DNA of 64,000 nt from contig NC_013947.1 of assembly GCF_000024545.1 (NCBI RefSeq), forward strand, positions 5,456,001 to 5,520,000, read 5' to 3'. Positions 1 to 7,692 of the stretch are shown here, one piece after another (position 1 is the first letter of the stretch; every line of letters begins with the position of its first letter). Source of the stretch: Stackebrandtia nassauensis DSM 44728. GTDB taxonomy: Bacteria > Actinomycetota > Actinomycetes > Mycobacteriales > Micromonosporaceae. The notes under the pieces are model-generated. The model worked only from the letters and a program-made list of their open reading frames with translations. It was not told the DNA's origin and did not search any database. The position numbers and the translations under genes were made by a program.

Positions 1-16
1 GATTGTTACTCCTTGA

Positions 17-66
17 CGGGGCTCGTCATACTGATGCTTGTCGTCGCCTAGACGACACGAGCCCCG
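17..66. repeat. Nested inverted repeat, probable terminator
   Basis: Ten bases at 17-26 are the exact reverse complement of 57-66. Inside them a second perfect stem (39-45 with 51-57) has a five-base loop. It lies just before the first gene and could terminate a gene to the left of the window. No T-run follows, so an operator role is not excluded. Confidence 0.5.
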
Positions 67-94
67 GCATTAATAGTACTCAATGGAGTCAGCG

Positions 95-745
95 ATGCGT
101 AACCTGTCTGCCCCGGCCAAGGCTGTAATCGCGCTGGTGGGGCTGATCCTCGGCTTCGCCGTCGTCAAGTACGTATTCGCGTGGATCGCCGCGAACTGGT
201 TCACCCTGGTGGTGGGACTCACCCTGCTTGTGGGCCTTACCGTCGGGGCGGTCCTGTTCCGCCGGCACCAGACCCAGGCCGACCGGCTCGAGAACCGGGA
301 ACTGGAACGGCATCTGGAGAGCATCGACGACATGGACCTGCCGCAGTTCGAGTCCTGGATCGGGCAGCAACTGCTCAGCCACGGCTTCCGCAAGGTGCGT
401 TACGTGGGCCGTTCCGGGGACTTCGGCAGCAACTTCGTGGCCACCGCCCCCGCCCCCGACACACGGCGGGTCATGGTGCGCGCCAAGCCCGACGACGGCA
501 CGCTCAGCCGCCGGGGCGCCAGGCACATCCAGGCGCTGGGCGCCGACGCCCACGCCCGGTGGAAGGCCGACACGGCGATCCTGGTGACCAACGCCGACCT
601 GCACCCCCTCAAGACCGCAGCCCGCCACGACGCCCTGGCCCAGCAGCTCGGCGTCGTGCTGGTCGACCGCCTGGAGCTGGCCGCCTGGGTGGCCGACCGC
701 AAACCGCCAGCCGCGCTGACCGCCGCGCCAGCGGCGGCCGGATAG
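95..745 (+). CDS. Membrane-anchored Mrr-like restriction-endonuclease-domain protein
   Basis: The start is the ATG at 95, which has GGAG six bases upstream; an ATG at 83 has no such site. Two hydrophobic segments (about residues 8-30 and 33-53) are followed by a short charged linker and a C-terminal domain of the Mrr/type IV restriction type (PD-(D/E)XK fold). The domain reads LPQFESWIGQQLLSHGF, then SGDFGSN (the usual catalytic Asp), then VMVRAK, where the family normally has Q-x-K, then ILVTNADLH and a final LVDRLEL. The lysine is kept but the usual glutamine is arginine, so cleavage activity is uncertain. No methylase lies nearby, so it is not an ordinary restriction-modification gene. Membrane-bound Mrr-like proteins are common in actinobacteria and their role is unknown. 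The last codons lie inside a duplicated 26-base repeat. Confidence 0.7.
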   Translation: MRNLSAPAKAVIALVGLILGFAVVKYVFAWIAANWFTLVVGLTLLVGLTVGAVLFRRHQTQADRLENRELERHLESIDDMDLPQFESWIGQQLLSHGFRKVRYVGRSGDFGSNFVATAPAPDTRRVMVRAKPDDGTLSRRGARHIQALGADAHARWKADTAILVTNADLHPLKTAARHDALAQQLGVVLVDRLELAAWVADRKPPAALTAAPAAAG

Positions 746-776
746 CACTGCGCCGCGCCAGCGGCGGCCGGATAGC
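721..776. repeat. 26-bp direct repeat across the stop codon
   Basis: Bases 721-746 and 751-776 are identical, so the period is 30. The first copy encodes the last residues and TAG stop of the Mrr-like gene; the second repeats them just downstream. A looser relative of the motif follows at 825-839. Confidence 0.8.
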
Positions 777-824
777 CGCGCGGCCTCGGCGGCGGCTGGA
801 CAGCGTGACCTGATACCCCACCAA

Positions 825-856
825 CGCCGCCGGATAGCGATTGCCGTCCGGCGGCG
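825..856. terminator. Perfect 10-bp GC stem-loop
   Basis: 825-834 pairs exactly with 847-856 around a 12-base loop. It lies between the Mrr-like gene and the next start codon at 871. It may terminate the first gene, though it lacks a T-run and may also sit in the leader of the next gene. Confidence 0.5.
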
Positions 857-870
857 CTAGCCTTCGCCAG

Positions 871-2073
871 GTGACTGATCTTCGAATTGGCGTGGCCGGT
901 CTCGGCCTGCGCAAGACCCTGGCCGTCGAAGCCCACCGCCCCGGCTCCGGAGCCCGCGTCACCACCGTGTGCGACCCGGACCCGGCCGTCTACGACTGGG
1001 CCCGCGCCAACTTCGGCGACGACGTGCGCACCGTCGCCGACTTCGACGAACTGCTGGACGCCGACCTCGACGCCGTCCTGGTGCTCACCCCCGACCACAC
1101 CCACATCGACCTGGGTGTGCGGGCGCTGACCGCCGGGGTGCCCACGTTCATGGAGAAGCCGCTGGCCACCACGATCGGCGACTGCGACACGCTGCTGGAC
1201 ACCGCGCACCGCACCGGCACCCGGCTGTACGTCGGCCACAACATGCGCCACATGCCGGTGATCCGCACGATGCGCGAGGTCATCGCCTCCGGCGCGATCG
1301 GCGAGGTCGAGGCGGTCTGGTGCCGCCACTTCGTCGGCCACGGCGGCGACTTCTACTACAAGGACTGGCACGCCGACCGCCGCAACACCACCGGGCTGCT
1401 GCTGCAGAAGGGCGCCCACGACATCGACGTCATTCACTGGCTCGCGGGCGCGTCGACCCGGCAGGTCACCGCCATGGGCAAGCTCAGCGTCTACAACCGC
1501 GTCACCGACCGGCAATCGGCTCCCGGCCAACGCCCCGACGACTGGTACGCCCCGGACAGCAACTGGCCGCCGCTGTCGCAGACCGGGCTGCACCCGGTCG
1601 TCGACGTGGAGGACCTGTCGATGATGCTGATGCGCCTCGACAACGGCGTGCAGGCCAGTTACCAGCAGTGCCACTACACCCCCGACTACTGGCGCAACTA
1701 CACCGTCATCGGCACCGCCGGACGGCTGGAGAACTTCGGCGACACCGGCGGCAACGCCGTGGTGCGGGTGTGGAACTCCGGCCGCCGCGGCTACGACGCC
1801 GAGGGCGACCGGACCATCGAGATCCCCACGGCCACCGGCGGGCACGGAGGTGCCGACACGGCGCTCATCGACGAGTTCCTGCGGTTCGTCCGCGACGGCG
1901 GCGCCACCGACACCTCGCCGGTCGCGGCCCGCGACTCGGTCGCCGCCGGGGTAGCCGCGACGGAATCGCTGCGCGCGGGCGGGACCGCGCGCGAGGTGGC
2001 GCCGGTATCGGAGCCGCTGACCTCGTACTTCAACTCGGGGCAACCATCCCGTACCCAAAACCCGTCCGTTTAG
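871..2073 (+). CDS. Gfo/Idh/MocA family oxidoreductase
   Basis: A predicted NAD(P)-dependent dehydrogenase of 400 residues, usual for the family. The start chosen is GTG 871, because the Rossmann motif GVAGLG (residues 7-12) then sits at the expected N-terminus. A TAGCCT-like -10 box lies about 8 bases before it and no ribosome site is visible, so the message may be leaderless. The family EKP motif is at residues 95-97 and KGAHDIDVIHWLAG carries the likely catalytic Lys/His region. The substrate, probably a sugar, inositol or related polyol, cannot be read from the sequence. It is a single-gene unit, and no sugar transporter lies beside it. Confidence 0.85.
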   Translation: MTDLRIGVAGLGLRKTLAVEAHRPGSGARVTTVCDPDPAVYDWARANFGDDVRTVADFDELLDADLDAVLVLTPDHTHIDLGVRALTAGVPTFMEKPLATTIGDCDTLLDTAHRTGTRLYVGHNMRHMPVIRTMREVIASGAIGEVEAVWCRHFVGHGGDFYYKDWHADRRNTTGLLLQKGAHDIDVIHWLAGASTRQVTAMGKLSVYNRVTDRQSAPGQRPDDWYAPDSNWPPLSQTGLHPVVDVEDLSMMLMRLDNGVQASYQQCHYTPDYWRNYTVIGTAGRLENFGDTGGNAVVRVWNSGRRGYDAEGDRTIEIPTATGGHGGADTALIDEFLRFVRDGGATDTSPVAARDSVAAGVAATESLRAGGTAREVAPVSEPLTSYFNSGQPSRTQNPSV

Positions 2074-2240
2074 AGAGAACAGCGGAATCGTTTCGTTACC
2101 GCGGCGTGTAATGCTCGAGGTTCGTGCCCCAGGTGGCACAAACTTGGGATGTTTGCCCACCGCACAGCCTTTAGATTCGTATCAGTAACGAACACCGGCC
2201 ATCGGGGCCGCAGAGTTCTTTCACATGGAGAGGCATCACA

Positions 2241-2813
2241 ATGAACGACTTCGCTGACGACACCTCGATGGACGACGCGGGAACTGAAGACAACCTGGAC
2301 TACGACGACGTGGACCTCAACGGTGACGGCATCGCCGACCACACCATGGAGACCGACGACGGCACCTCGGTTGACGTCAACAACGACGGCACCGTGGACG
2401 GCGTCATCACCGACGACGGTTCGGCCTACTACGACAGCGACGGCAACGGGACCTTTGACCAGCACCTGGTCGACTCCAACGCCGACGGCTACGTCGACGT
2501 CGTCGAGTCCGACCTGAACGAGGACGGCCAGGTCGACCAGACCTCGTCCGACACCAACTACGACGGATTCGTCGACCAGGTTGACACCGACACCACCGGC
2601 GACGGCGTCGCCGACACCTCGACCGCCGACACCAACGGTGACGGCTTCGCGGACACCACCGCCTCCGACGCGGACCAGGACGGTGCCACCGACTCGACCT
2701 TCACCGACAACAACGGTGACGGCGTCGCCGACGACGTGACCTACACCGACTCGGAGATCGACGAGGGCGCTGGCCTGGGCAACGAGTCCGCCAACCCGTA
2801 CGCGGCCAGCTAA
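2241..2813 (+). CDS. Acidic protein with ten DxNxDGxxD calcium-loop-like repeats
   Basis: A strong ribosome site (GGAGAGG at 2227) precedes ATG 2241. The 190-residue product is extremely rich in Asp and almost free of basic residues. It contains ten DxNxDGxxD motifs beginning at residues 25, 45, 65, 78, 91, 104, 117, 130, 143 and 156. From residue 65 the spacing is an exact 13 residues (39 bases) eight times over. The motif resembles the Ca2+-binding loops of thrombospondin type 3, dockerin and EF-hand proteins. There is no signal peptide, membrane segment or sorting signal, so the protein looks cytoplasmic or exported in an unknown way. It stands alone between a 167-base upstream region and a strong terminator. 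Calcium binding is inference; the repeat structure is directly visible. Confidence 0.8.
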   Translation: MNDFADDTSMDDAGTEDNLDYDDVDLNGDGIADHTMETDDGTSVDVNNDGTVDGVITDDGSAYYDSDGNGTFDQHLVDSNADGYVDVVESDLNEDGQVDQTSSDTNYDGFVDQVDTDTTGDGVADTSTADTNGDGFADTTASDADQDGATDSTFTDNNGDGVADDVTYTDSEIDEGAGLGNESANPYAAS

Positions 2814-2846
2814 ACCACACGGACCACAACTCACCTGCCATAAAAG

Positions 2847-2889
2847 CTTGAGGCTCCCCCCACTGCACGGTCGCGGGGGGAGCCTCAAG
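2847..2889. terminator. Strong bidirectional terminator
   Basis: A perfect 15-bp stem (2847-2861 with 2875-2889) with a 13-base loop lies between the acidic-protein gene and the convergent GNAT gene. Four A residues precede it on the left (2842-2845), giving a T-run for the leftward transcript. Confidence 0.9.
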
Positions 2890-2895
2890 TGCGTC

Positions 2896-3474
2896 TCAGG
2901 CGGGCGGGCAGCCGGGACAGCGCGACGCCGTGGGGCCCAGCGGGGCGTGGCACAGGATGGTGCCGGGGCCGTCGGAGACGTCGCCGGGGAAGACGAACTC
3001 GCGGGTGGCCTCGTGGAAGCCGTGTTCGAGGTGCAGATCGATGGACGCCTCGTTGCTGGAGTTGACGATGTACCAGGCCTCGTCGGCCAGCCGGGACAGC
3101 AGCTTCATCCGGTGGACGGTGAGCTGGCGGCCGACACCGCGGCGCCGGTATTCGGCGGCCACGGCCATACCGCCGAGGTAGAAACCGGGGGGCGCGACGT
3201 TGTCGGGGGCCTTGGGGGGCACTCCCACCCAGGTGACCCGGGCGTAGCCGACGATCTCGCCGTCGGGCAGGCAGGCGATCAGGACCGAGTTGCCCCGTCC
3301 GGCGGCGTGGCGCTGGGTGTCCTCGCGGGAGCTCTCCAGATCCGCTTCCCGGATGTACCGGTTCGACAGCACCGCGCAGGCCTCGAAATCCGCCTCGGAT
3401 TCGGCCACCCGTATCGATATCTCCGCCGTGCTTTGTTTGTCCTTTGGGGACGGGTCGTATTCCACGTACCGCAT
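2896..3474 (-). CDS. GNAT family N-acetyltransferase
   Basis: A 192-residue protein with the GNAT acetyl-CoA loop YRRRGVGRQL after the strand FYLGGMAVAAE, and a C-terminal NSSNEASIDLHLEHGFHEA that matches the family's last strand-helix unit. It should transfer an acyl group from acyl-CoA to an amine; the substrate is unknown. The start was placed at ATG 3474, where the fold begins (MRYVEYDPSP). ATG 3507 would add eleven residues, and neither has a clear ribosome site. It is transcribed divergently from the operon starting at 3543, and about 70 bases must hold both promoters. Confidence 0.8.
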   Translation of the reverse strand: MRYVEYDPSPKDKQSTAEISIRVAESEADFEACAVLSNRYIREADLESSREDTQRHAAGRGNSVLIACLPDGEIVGYARVTWVGVPPKAPDNVAPPGFYLGGMAVAAEYRRRGVGRQLTVHRMKLLSRLADEAWYIVNSSNEASIDLHLEHGFHEATREFVFPGDVSDGPGTILCHAPLGPTASRCPGCPPA

Positions 3475-3542
3475 GGGATAACACTTTAGAAGCTTCGATA
3501 TCGTCATGCGTGCCAGGGAGTTGGCCGGAGAGGACTTTCGGC

Positions 3543-4445
3543 GTGAAGGTTCGCAAGGAATTCGATGAGGCCACGGCCGCGCACCGTGCGGCGGCCGGGC
3601 ACCTGGAGCGGGCCCGCGCCCTGCTTCCCAAGCACGGCAAAGCACCGGTGACCGACCGGCAGCGCGCGCTGGTGACCCGGTTGGCCCAGGCGGCGTTGGC
3701 CGCGACGCCCGGTTGGCTGGGGCATCGGCTGACCGGTGCCATGCCCGGGGTGCCGTTGGGTGAGGCCGACGCGGCGCAGCCGTTGTCGGTGCGGGTCGGC
3801 GAGTGCCGTCTCGACGACGACCACCGGTTCCCCGCCGTGGTCAACCTGCTCGGTACCGGGCATCTGGCCGTGGACGCCGACGCCACCGATCCCCGGGCGA
3901 TGTCGCTGCTGCGGTCGGTGCCGCTGCGGCTGTTGGCCGCCCGGCCGTCGGAGACCCTCAACGTCTCGTTCGTGGACTGCTGTCTGGACGGCGAGGTGTT
4001 CGCGCCGTTCGGGCCGCTGGTCGAGGCGGGGCTGGCTCCGGAGGTCGCCACCGGCGAGATCGGGCTGGCCGGGGTACTCGACACCGCCGAGGCGCACCTG
4101 GACCACGCCCGCCGACGCGGGGGCGCCGCCGCCGACCTGCCGGAACGGCTGGTCGTGATCGCGGGGCTGCCGCCGGAACCGGGCGCGGTGACGGCGCGGC
4201 TGGCGAACCTGATCGCGTCCGGCCCCGAGGCGCGACTGCACCTGGTCCTCGCCGACGCGCGCGTCCGGCCGAACCGCTCGGGCACCCGCACCACGCATGT
4301 CAGCCTGTCCGGCGACCGCGCCACCGTCGCGGGGATTCCGCTGCCGGTGCGCGTCGACGCCGAACCCGAGCCTGAACTCATCACCGAACTGTGCGGCAGG
4401 CTCGCCGCCAACCGGCAGTGGGTCATTGAGGACGATCTGACGTGA
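3543..4445 (+). CDS. FtsK/SpoIIIE-like domain protein without a P-loop
   Basis: First gene of a four-gene operon. GTG 3543 is preceded by GGAGAGG (3527-3533). The 300-residue protein starts with a helical region, and residues 85-260 then follow the secondary-structure order of an FtsK/SpoIIIE motor domain. This is a strand ending FPAVVNLLGTGHLAV where Walker A should be, LLRSVPLRLLAARPSETLNVSFVD, a helix with LDHARRR, and LPERLVVIAGLPP where Walker B should be. The Walker A lysine and Thr/Ser are absent (LLGTGHLA) and no acidic Walker B residue is evident, so it is unlikely to hydrolyse ATP. As I recall, similar inactive domains occur at the start of very large actinobacterial FtsK-like proteins; here the domain stands alone. 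The assignment is by pattern, not by search. Confidence 0.5.
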   Translation: MKVRKEFDEATAAHRAAAGHLERARALLPKHGKAPVTDRQRALVTRLAQAALAATPGWLGHRLTGAMPGVPLGEADAAQPLSVRVGECRLDDDHRFPAVVNLLGTGHLAVDADATDPRAMSLLRSVPLRLLAARPSETLNVSFVDCCLDGEVFAPFGPLVEAGLAPEVATGEIGLAGVLDTAEAHLDHARRRGGAAADLPERLVVIAGLPPEPGAVTARLANLIASGPEARLHLVLADARVRPNRSGTRTTHVSLSGDRATVAGIPLPVRVDAEPEPELITELCGRLAANRQWVIEDDLT

Positions 4446-5068
4446 GCACCATCGACTACGAGCGGCTGCTGACCGAGCTGACCGAGGCCCGCGCCGAGAC
4501 GGCCGGGACGGTGGACACCGCCTGGAAGGAGACCGCCGATCGCATCGAGCGGCTGGAGGACCGGCTGCTGGTGCAGCAGGCGGAGTTGCTGAAGCTGGCG
4601 ACGACCCTGCACTTCAAGGCGCCGCCGCTGCGTCCCACGCCCGAGGACATCGGCACCGCCCGCGAGCCTGAGTCCGCGTGCCGCTCCTGCGAACGCGAGG
4701 CCGACTCCGCCGACGCGGCGGCGCAGCGGGCGCTGTCGCTGGCGCGGATGCCGTCCTTCCTGCCGAACCAGCGGCCCCTGGTGCGGCACCTGACGATCTA
4801 CCTGCTGTGCGCGCTGGGCGCGGTGGCGGTGGAGTGCCTGGCGGTGGCCTCGCAGGGGTTCGTGAAGGCGTCGTGGATCTTCGCCGCCGCGCCGCTGGCG
4901 GCCTTCGCGGTCGGGTACGTCGTCATCGGCAGCGTCGGACGGCCCCGGGTGCTGCCGGAGTCCAAGCGGGCCCGGCGCGCGCTGCTGCCCACCCGCGATC
5001 CGAAGCCCGGGCTCATGCTGTGCCTGATCGCCAGCGTGGTGACAGCGGCGGCGTTCCTCCTGTCTTAA
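4442..5068 (+). CDS. Coiled-coil membrane protein with a CxxC pair, function unknown
   Basis: GTG 4442 overlaps the previous stop by four bases (GTGA), so translation is probably coupled. The 208-residue product has a charged helical N-terminus (residues 5-55, likely coiled coil: ADRIERLEDRLLVQQAELLKL), then a C80-x-x-C83 pair in an acidic stretch. Three hydrophobic segments follow (about 119-137, 147-165 and 190-207). The topology suggests a membrane anchor with a cytoplasmic coiled coil that could hold the partner proteins of the operon. I recognise no family. Confidence 0.75.
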   Translation: MSTIDYERLLTELTEARAETAGTVDTAWKETADRIERLEDRLLVQQAELLKLATTLHFKAPPLRPTPEDIGTAREPESACRSCEREADSADAAAQRALSLARMPSFLPNQRPLVRHLTIYLLCALGAVAVECLAVASQGFVKASWIFAAAPLAAFAVGYVVIGSVGRPRVLPESKRARRALLPTRDPKPGLMLCLIASVVTAAAFLLS

Positions 5069-5118
5069 CCTCTGCGCATACACTTGCGCCGTTCGGCGGC
5101 GGAAAGAGGTGGACGACG

Positions 5119-7692
5119 ATGAGAGCTTCCGGGCCGCGTAGCGCCCGCGCCAAGCGGCGTTCCCAGTCCCGTCATCACGTGGCCGAGCACGCGCCCAGGC
5201 CGGACGGCTGGCCCGACGGCGAGCTCCTCGCCGAGACCCTCGACCTCAACCCGCTGGCCCGCACCCTCCTGGAGGAGATGAAGCCGGAGGTGATGCGGAC
5301 GATCCTGCAGCGTCTGGACGTGCAGGTTCGCAAGGCGATGCTGGAGCCGCACAACATCCCGGTCACGAAGGTGAGCCTGCGGGCGGCCAGCCAGGTGCTG
5401 ACGCTGCTGCGAGCCGAGGACAAGCCCGCCGAGTCGATGCTGCTGGGCGGGTTGCTGGCACCGGCGGCCGACCTGTTCAACGACGCGACCGTCGGGCGGA
5501 CGCAGTGGACCGGGCTGCGGTTGAAGCTGGTGGACCTGGCGCTGCCGCTGATCGTCAACAGCGAGTCGACGTTTCGGGGACTGCGGACCTGGCACCGCTG
5601 GTGCGAGGACTCCTTTGAGGACATCACCCTGGTGGCGGTGATCGGGCAGCACTGTTCGCACGCCGGACTGGCCGCCGCCTATCTGGCGCACAGCTATCCC
5701 GAGATCAAGCAGCGGTACGAGAGCCTGCGGGCCCAGTACCCGCGACTGCCGGAGGTCTTCGACTCCCGGCTCACCTCCTCCAACCCGCTGAGCCGGTACC
5801 TGGCGGCGCGTCCGGACCGCAAACTGCCCAACACCGCCGCCGAACTGCGGATGCTGCTGCGCGAGGACAACCGGGTCCGGCAGGCCGAGATCGAGCAGAT
5901 GCGGCGGCAGCGCGCCAAGGCCGCCGCGGAGCGGGAACGGCTGGTGCGGCAGCGCGAGGACGCGCTGACCCGCCACGTCGAGGTGACCGAGGAGCCGCGC
6001 CCCACGGTGGCCCGGCCCGATCCATTGACCACCCCCAGTGATCCGGGCCTGGCGGCGCTGCCGAGTGTCGCCGAGTGGGCGGCGGCCGTCACCGACAGCC
6101 GAGCGCTGACGCAGCGGATCATCAACGGCGAACCCCCGAGCATCACCGAGCTGCGCTCCATCGTCGACCTGAGTCTGCGGTTGCGCAACATGGCCACCGT
6201 CGCGGCCCGGGTACTGGGCGAGGAGGTCAAACCCAACCGCAGCGACATCGACCGGGCCCTGACGGTGATCCTGTCGGATGCGGAACTGTCGGCGAAGCTG
6301 GGGACGGTGCCGCAGACCGTCGCGGACGTGACGGCGGCGCTGGAACGGCTGGAGCCGGTGCCGGGTGAGCGGGCCGAGGCGCCGCGCACCGGGTCGGTCC
6401 CGGCTGAGGCGCCGGAAACGGCCAGCCCGTCGGCGGAGCTGGCGGCGGCGAGGTCGGCCGCCGCGACCGGGCGCCCCGAGACCGTCGTGACGACCGAACC
6501 GGACAAGGCCGCCTCCGACCCGTCCGATCTGTCCGATCTGGACTCGATTCTGCACGGCGAGGCCGGTGCCCGGCTGGTCGCGCTGGCCGGGACGGCCAAG
6601 CACGCGCCCGTCCGGGAGTCGTCGGCCTCGCGCGCCGAGGACGACGAACCCGACCCGACGGACGACGAGGACGACGAACAGCCCGCGATCCCATCGCGGC
6701 AAGCCGGAACCGCCACGGCGGCAACGGTTTCCGCCGAAGCGCCGCCCGAGGACCCCGAGGCCGCCGAACTGGAACATCGGCTGGTCACCGCCGCCAGCTG
6801 GGCCCGGCACCCCGGCGGCGCGATGAGCGAGGACTACGCCGCCACCCTGTCCCGTTTGGACGTCGCCGCGCACCTCGACCCCGATCCGCGTCGCCGTCTG
6901 GTCGTGGCCGCCAGCGCGCTGCCCATGGCGCTGCTCGACCCCGCCAGCGGCGCGACCAAGCTGCTGGACATCGAGGTCCCCGAGTTGGCCGACTGGCCGC
7001 ACCTGGTGTCGCTGCGCCGCCTCATCGGCGAGTTCACCCGCAACGGCGGTTCGCTGTACGCCCCGGACCTGCAGTTGCAGGCACTGCTGTCGTACCGGTT
7101 GTCGAAGATCCGCTACCGCGCCCGGCAGATCCGCGAGACCGCCGGAACCCGCACCCTCAAGTACGACAAGGCGACCAAGGTCTACCGCGCCTGGTTCACA
7201 CCCGGCGGCCGGTTGCGTCCGCTGCTGGACTGCCTGGAGAGCACCGAGTTCAGCAAACTCCAGGTGCTCGTGGACGACGCGGCGAAGGTCGGGGCGGTGC
7301 GCTCCATCAACGAGACGCTGTCGGAACTGTTCGACAAGGGCAAGCCCCGCATCGTGGCCGGGGCCCGGCAGAGCCTGGTCGACTCCTACGACGAGGTGGT
7401 CAACCTCGGCACCAGCACGCTGGCCGTCCACCGCACCATCGTCGACCGCGCCAACGCCCAGCACGACGCCCACCGCCGGTTCCAGCGCGCCACCGACTTC
7501 GGCGACCAGGTCGAGAAGCTGCGCGAGGGCGTCAGCGCGGAACTGGAGGGCCCGCACCCGCCGCCGCGTGCGGTGTGGCTGCTGGTGAACCGGGCGCTGG
7601 GTTTCCAGCACCACATCCACCCGCTGACCGGCCCGGAACCGTCGATCGAGTGGGTGCTCGACCACGCCGACTCACCGGACGACGCGGCATGA
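5119..7692 (+). CDS. Large helical protein of unknown function, operon partner
   Basis: The start is ATG 5119 with an AAAGAGGTGG ribosome site, 50 bases after the previous gene. The 857-residue product begins with a basic tail. An ordered helical domain follows (about residues 35-245) with repeated leucine-rich helices. A strongly charged helix (around residues 248-290, RQAEIEQMRRQRAKAAAERE) leads to an acidic, Pro/Glu/Ala-rich, probably disordered region (about 295-545, broken by a helical stretch near 315-420). A second helical domain fills the C-terminal 300 residues. There is no P-loop, nuclease, zinc or membrane motif. It could be a scaffold or substrate-recognition subunit for the nuclease encoded next, whose start codon overlaps this stop. 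No function can be assigned. Confidence 0.75.
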   Translation: MRASGPRSARAKRRSQSRHHVAEHAPRPDGWPDGELLAETLDLNPLARTLLEEMKPEVMRTILQRLDVQVRKAMLEPHNIPVTKVSLRAASQVLTLLRAEDKPAESMLLGGLLAPAADLFNDATVGRTQWTGLRLKLVDLALPLIVNSESTFRGLRTWHRWCEDSFEDITLVAVIGQHCSHAGLAAAYLAHSYPEIKQRYESLRAQYPRLPEVFDSRLTSSNPLSRYLAARPDRKLPNTAAELRMLLREDNRVRQAEIEQMRRQRAKAAAERERLVRQREDALTRHVEVTEEPRPTVARPDPLTTPSDPGLAALPSVAEWAAAVTDSRALTQRIINGEPPSITELRSIVDLSLRLRNMATVAARVLGEEVKPNRSDIDRALTVILSDAELSAKLGTVPQTVADVTAALERLEPVPGERAEAPRTGSVPAEAPETASPSAELAAARSAAATGRPETVVTTEPDKAASDPSDLSDLDSILHGEAGARLVALAGTAKHAPVRESSASRAEDDEPDPTDDEDDEQPAIPSRQAGTATAATVSAEAPPEDPEAAELEHRLVTAASWARHPGGAMSEDYAATLSRLDVAAHLDPDPRRRLVVAASALPMALLDPASGATKLLDIEVPELADWPHLVSLRRLIGEFTRNGGSLYAPDLQLQALLSYRLSKIRYRARQIRETAGTRTLKYDKATKVYRAWFTPGGRLRPLLDCLESTEFSKLQVLVDDAAKVGAVRSINETLSELFDKGKPRIVAGARQSLVDSYDEVVNLGTSTLAVHRTIVDRANAQHDAHRRFQRATDFGDQVEKLREGVSAELEGPHPPPRAVWLLVNRALGFQHHIHPLTGPEPSIEWVLDHADSPDDAA

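Noticed and set aside
2070-2888. A minus-strand Val/Gly-repeat protein opposite the acidic repeat gene
   Set aside because: The VGVG pattern is just the antisense reading of the GAC/GGC repeat codons; the plus strand has the ribosome site and terminator.
5065-7665. An 866-codon minus-strand frame opposite the large operon protein
   Set aside because: Its composition is Arg/Gln/Gly/Val-rich, it has no motif, and the plus-strand frame is coupled to its neighbours by overlap and a ribosome site.
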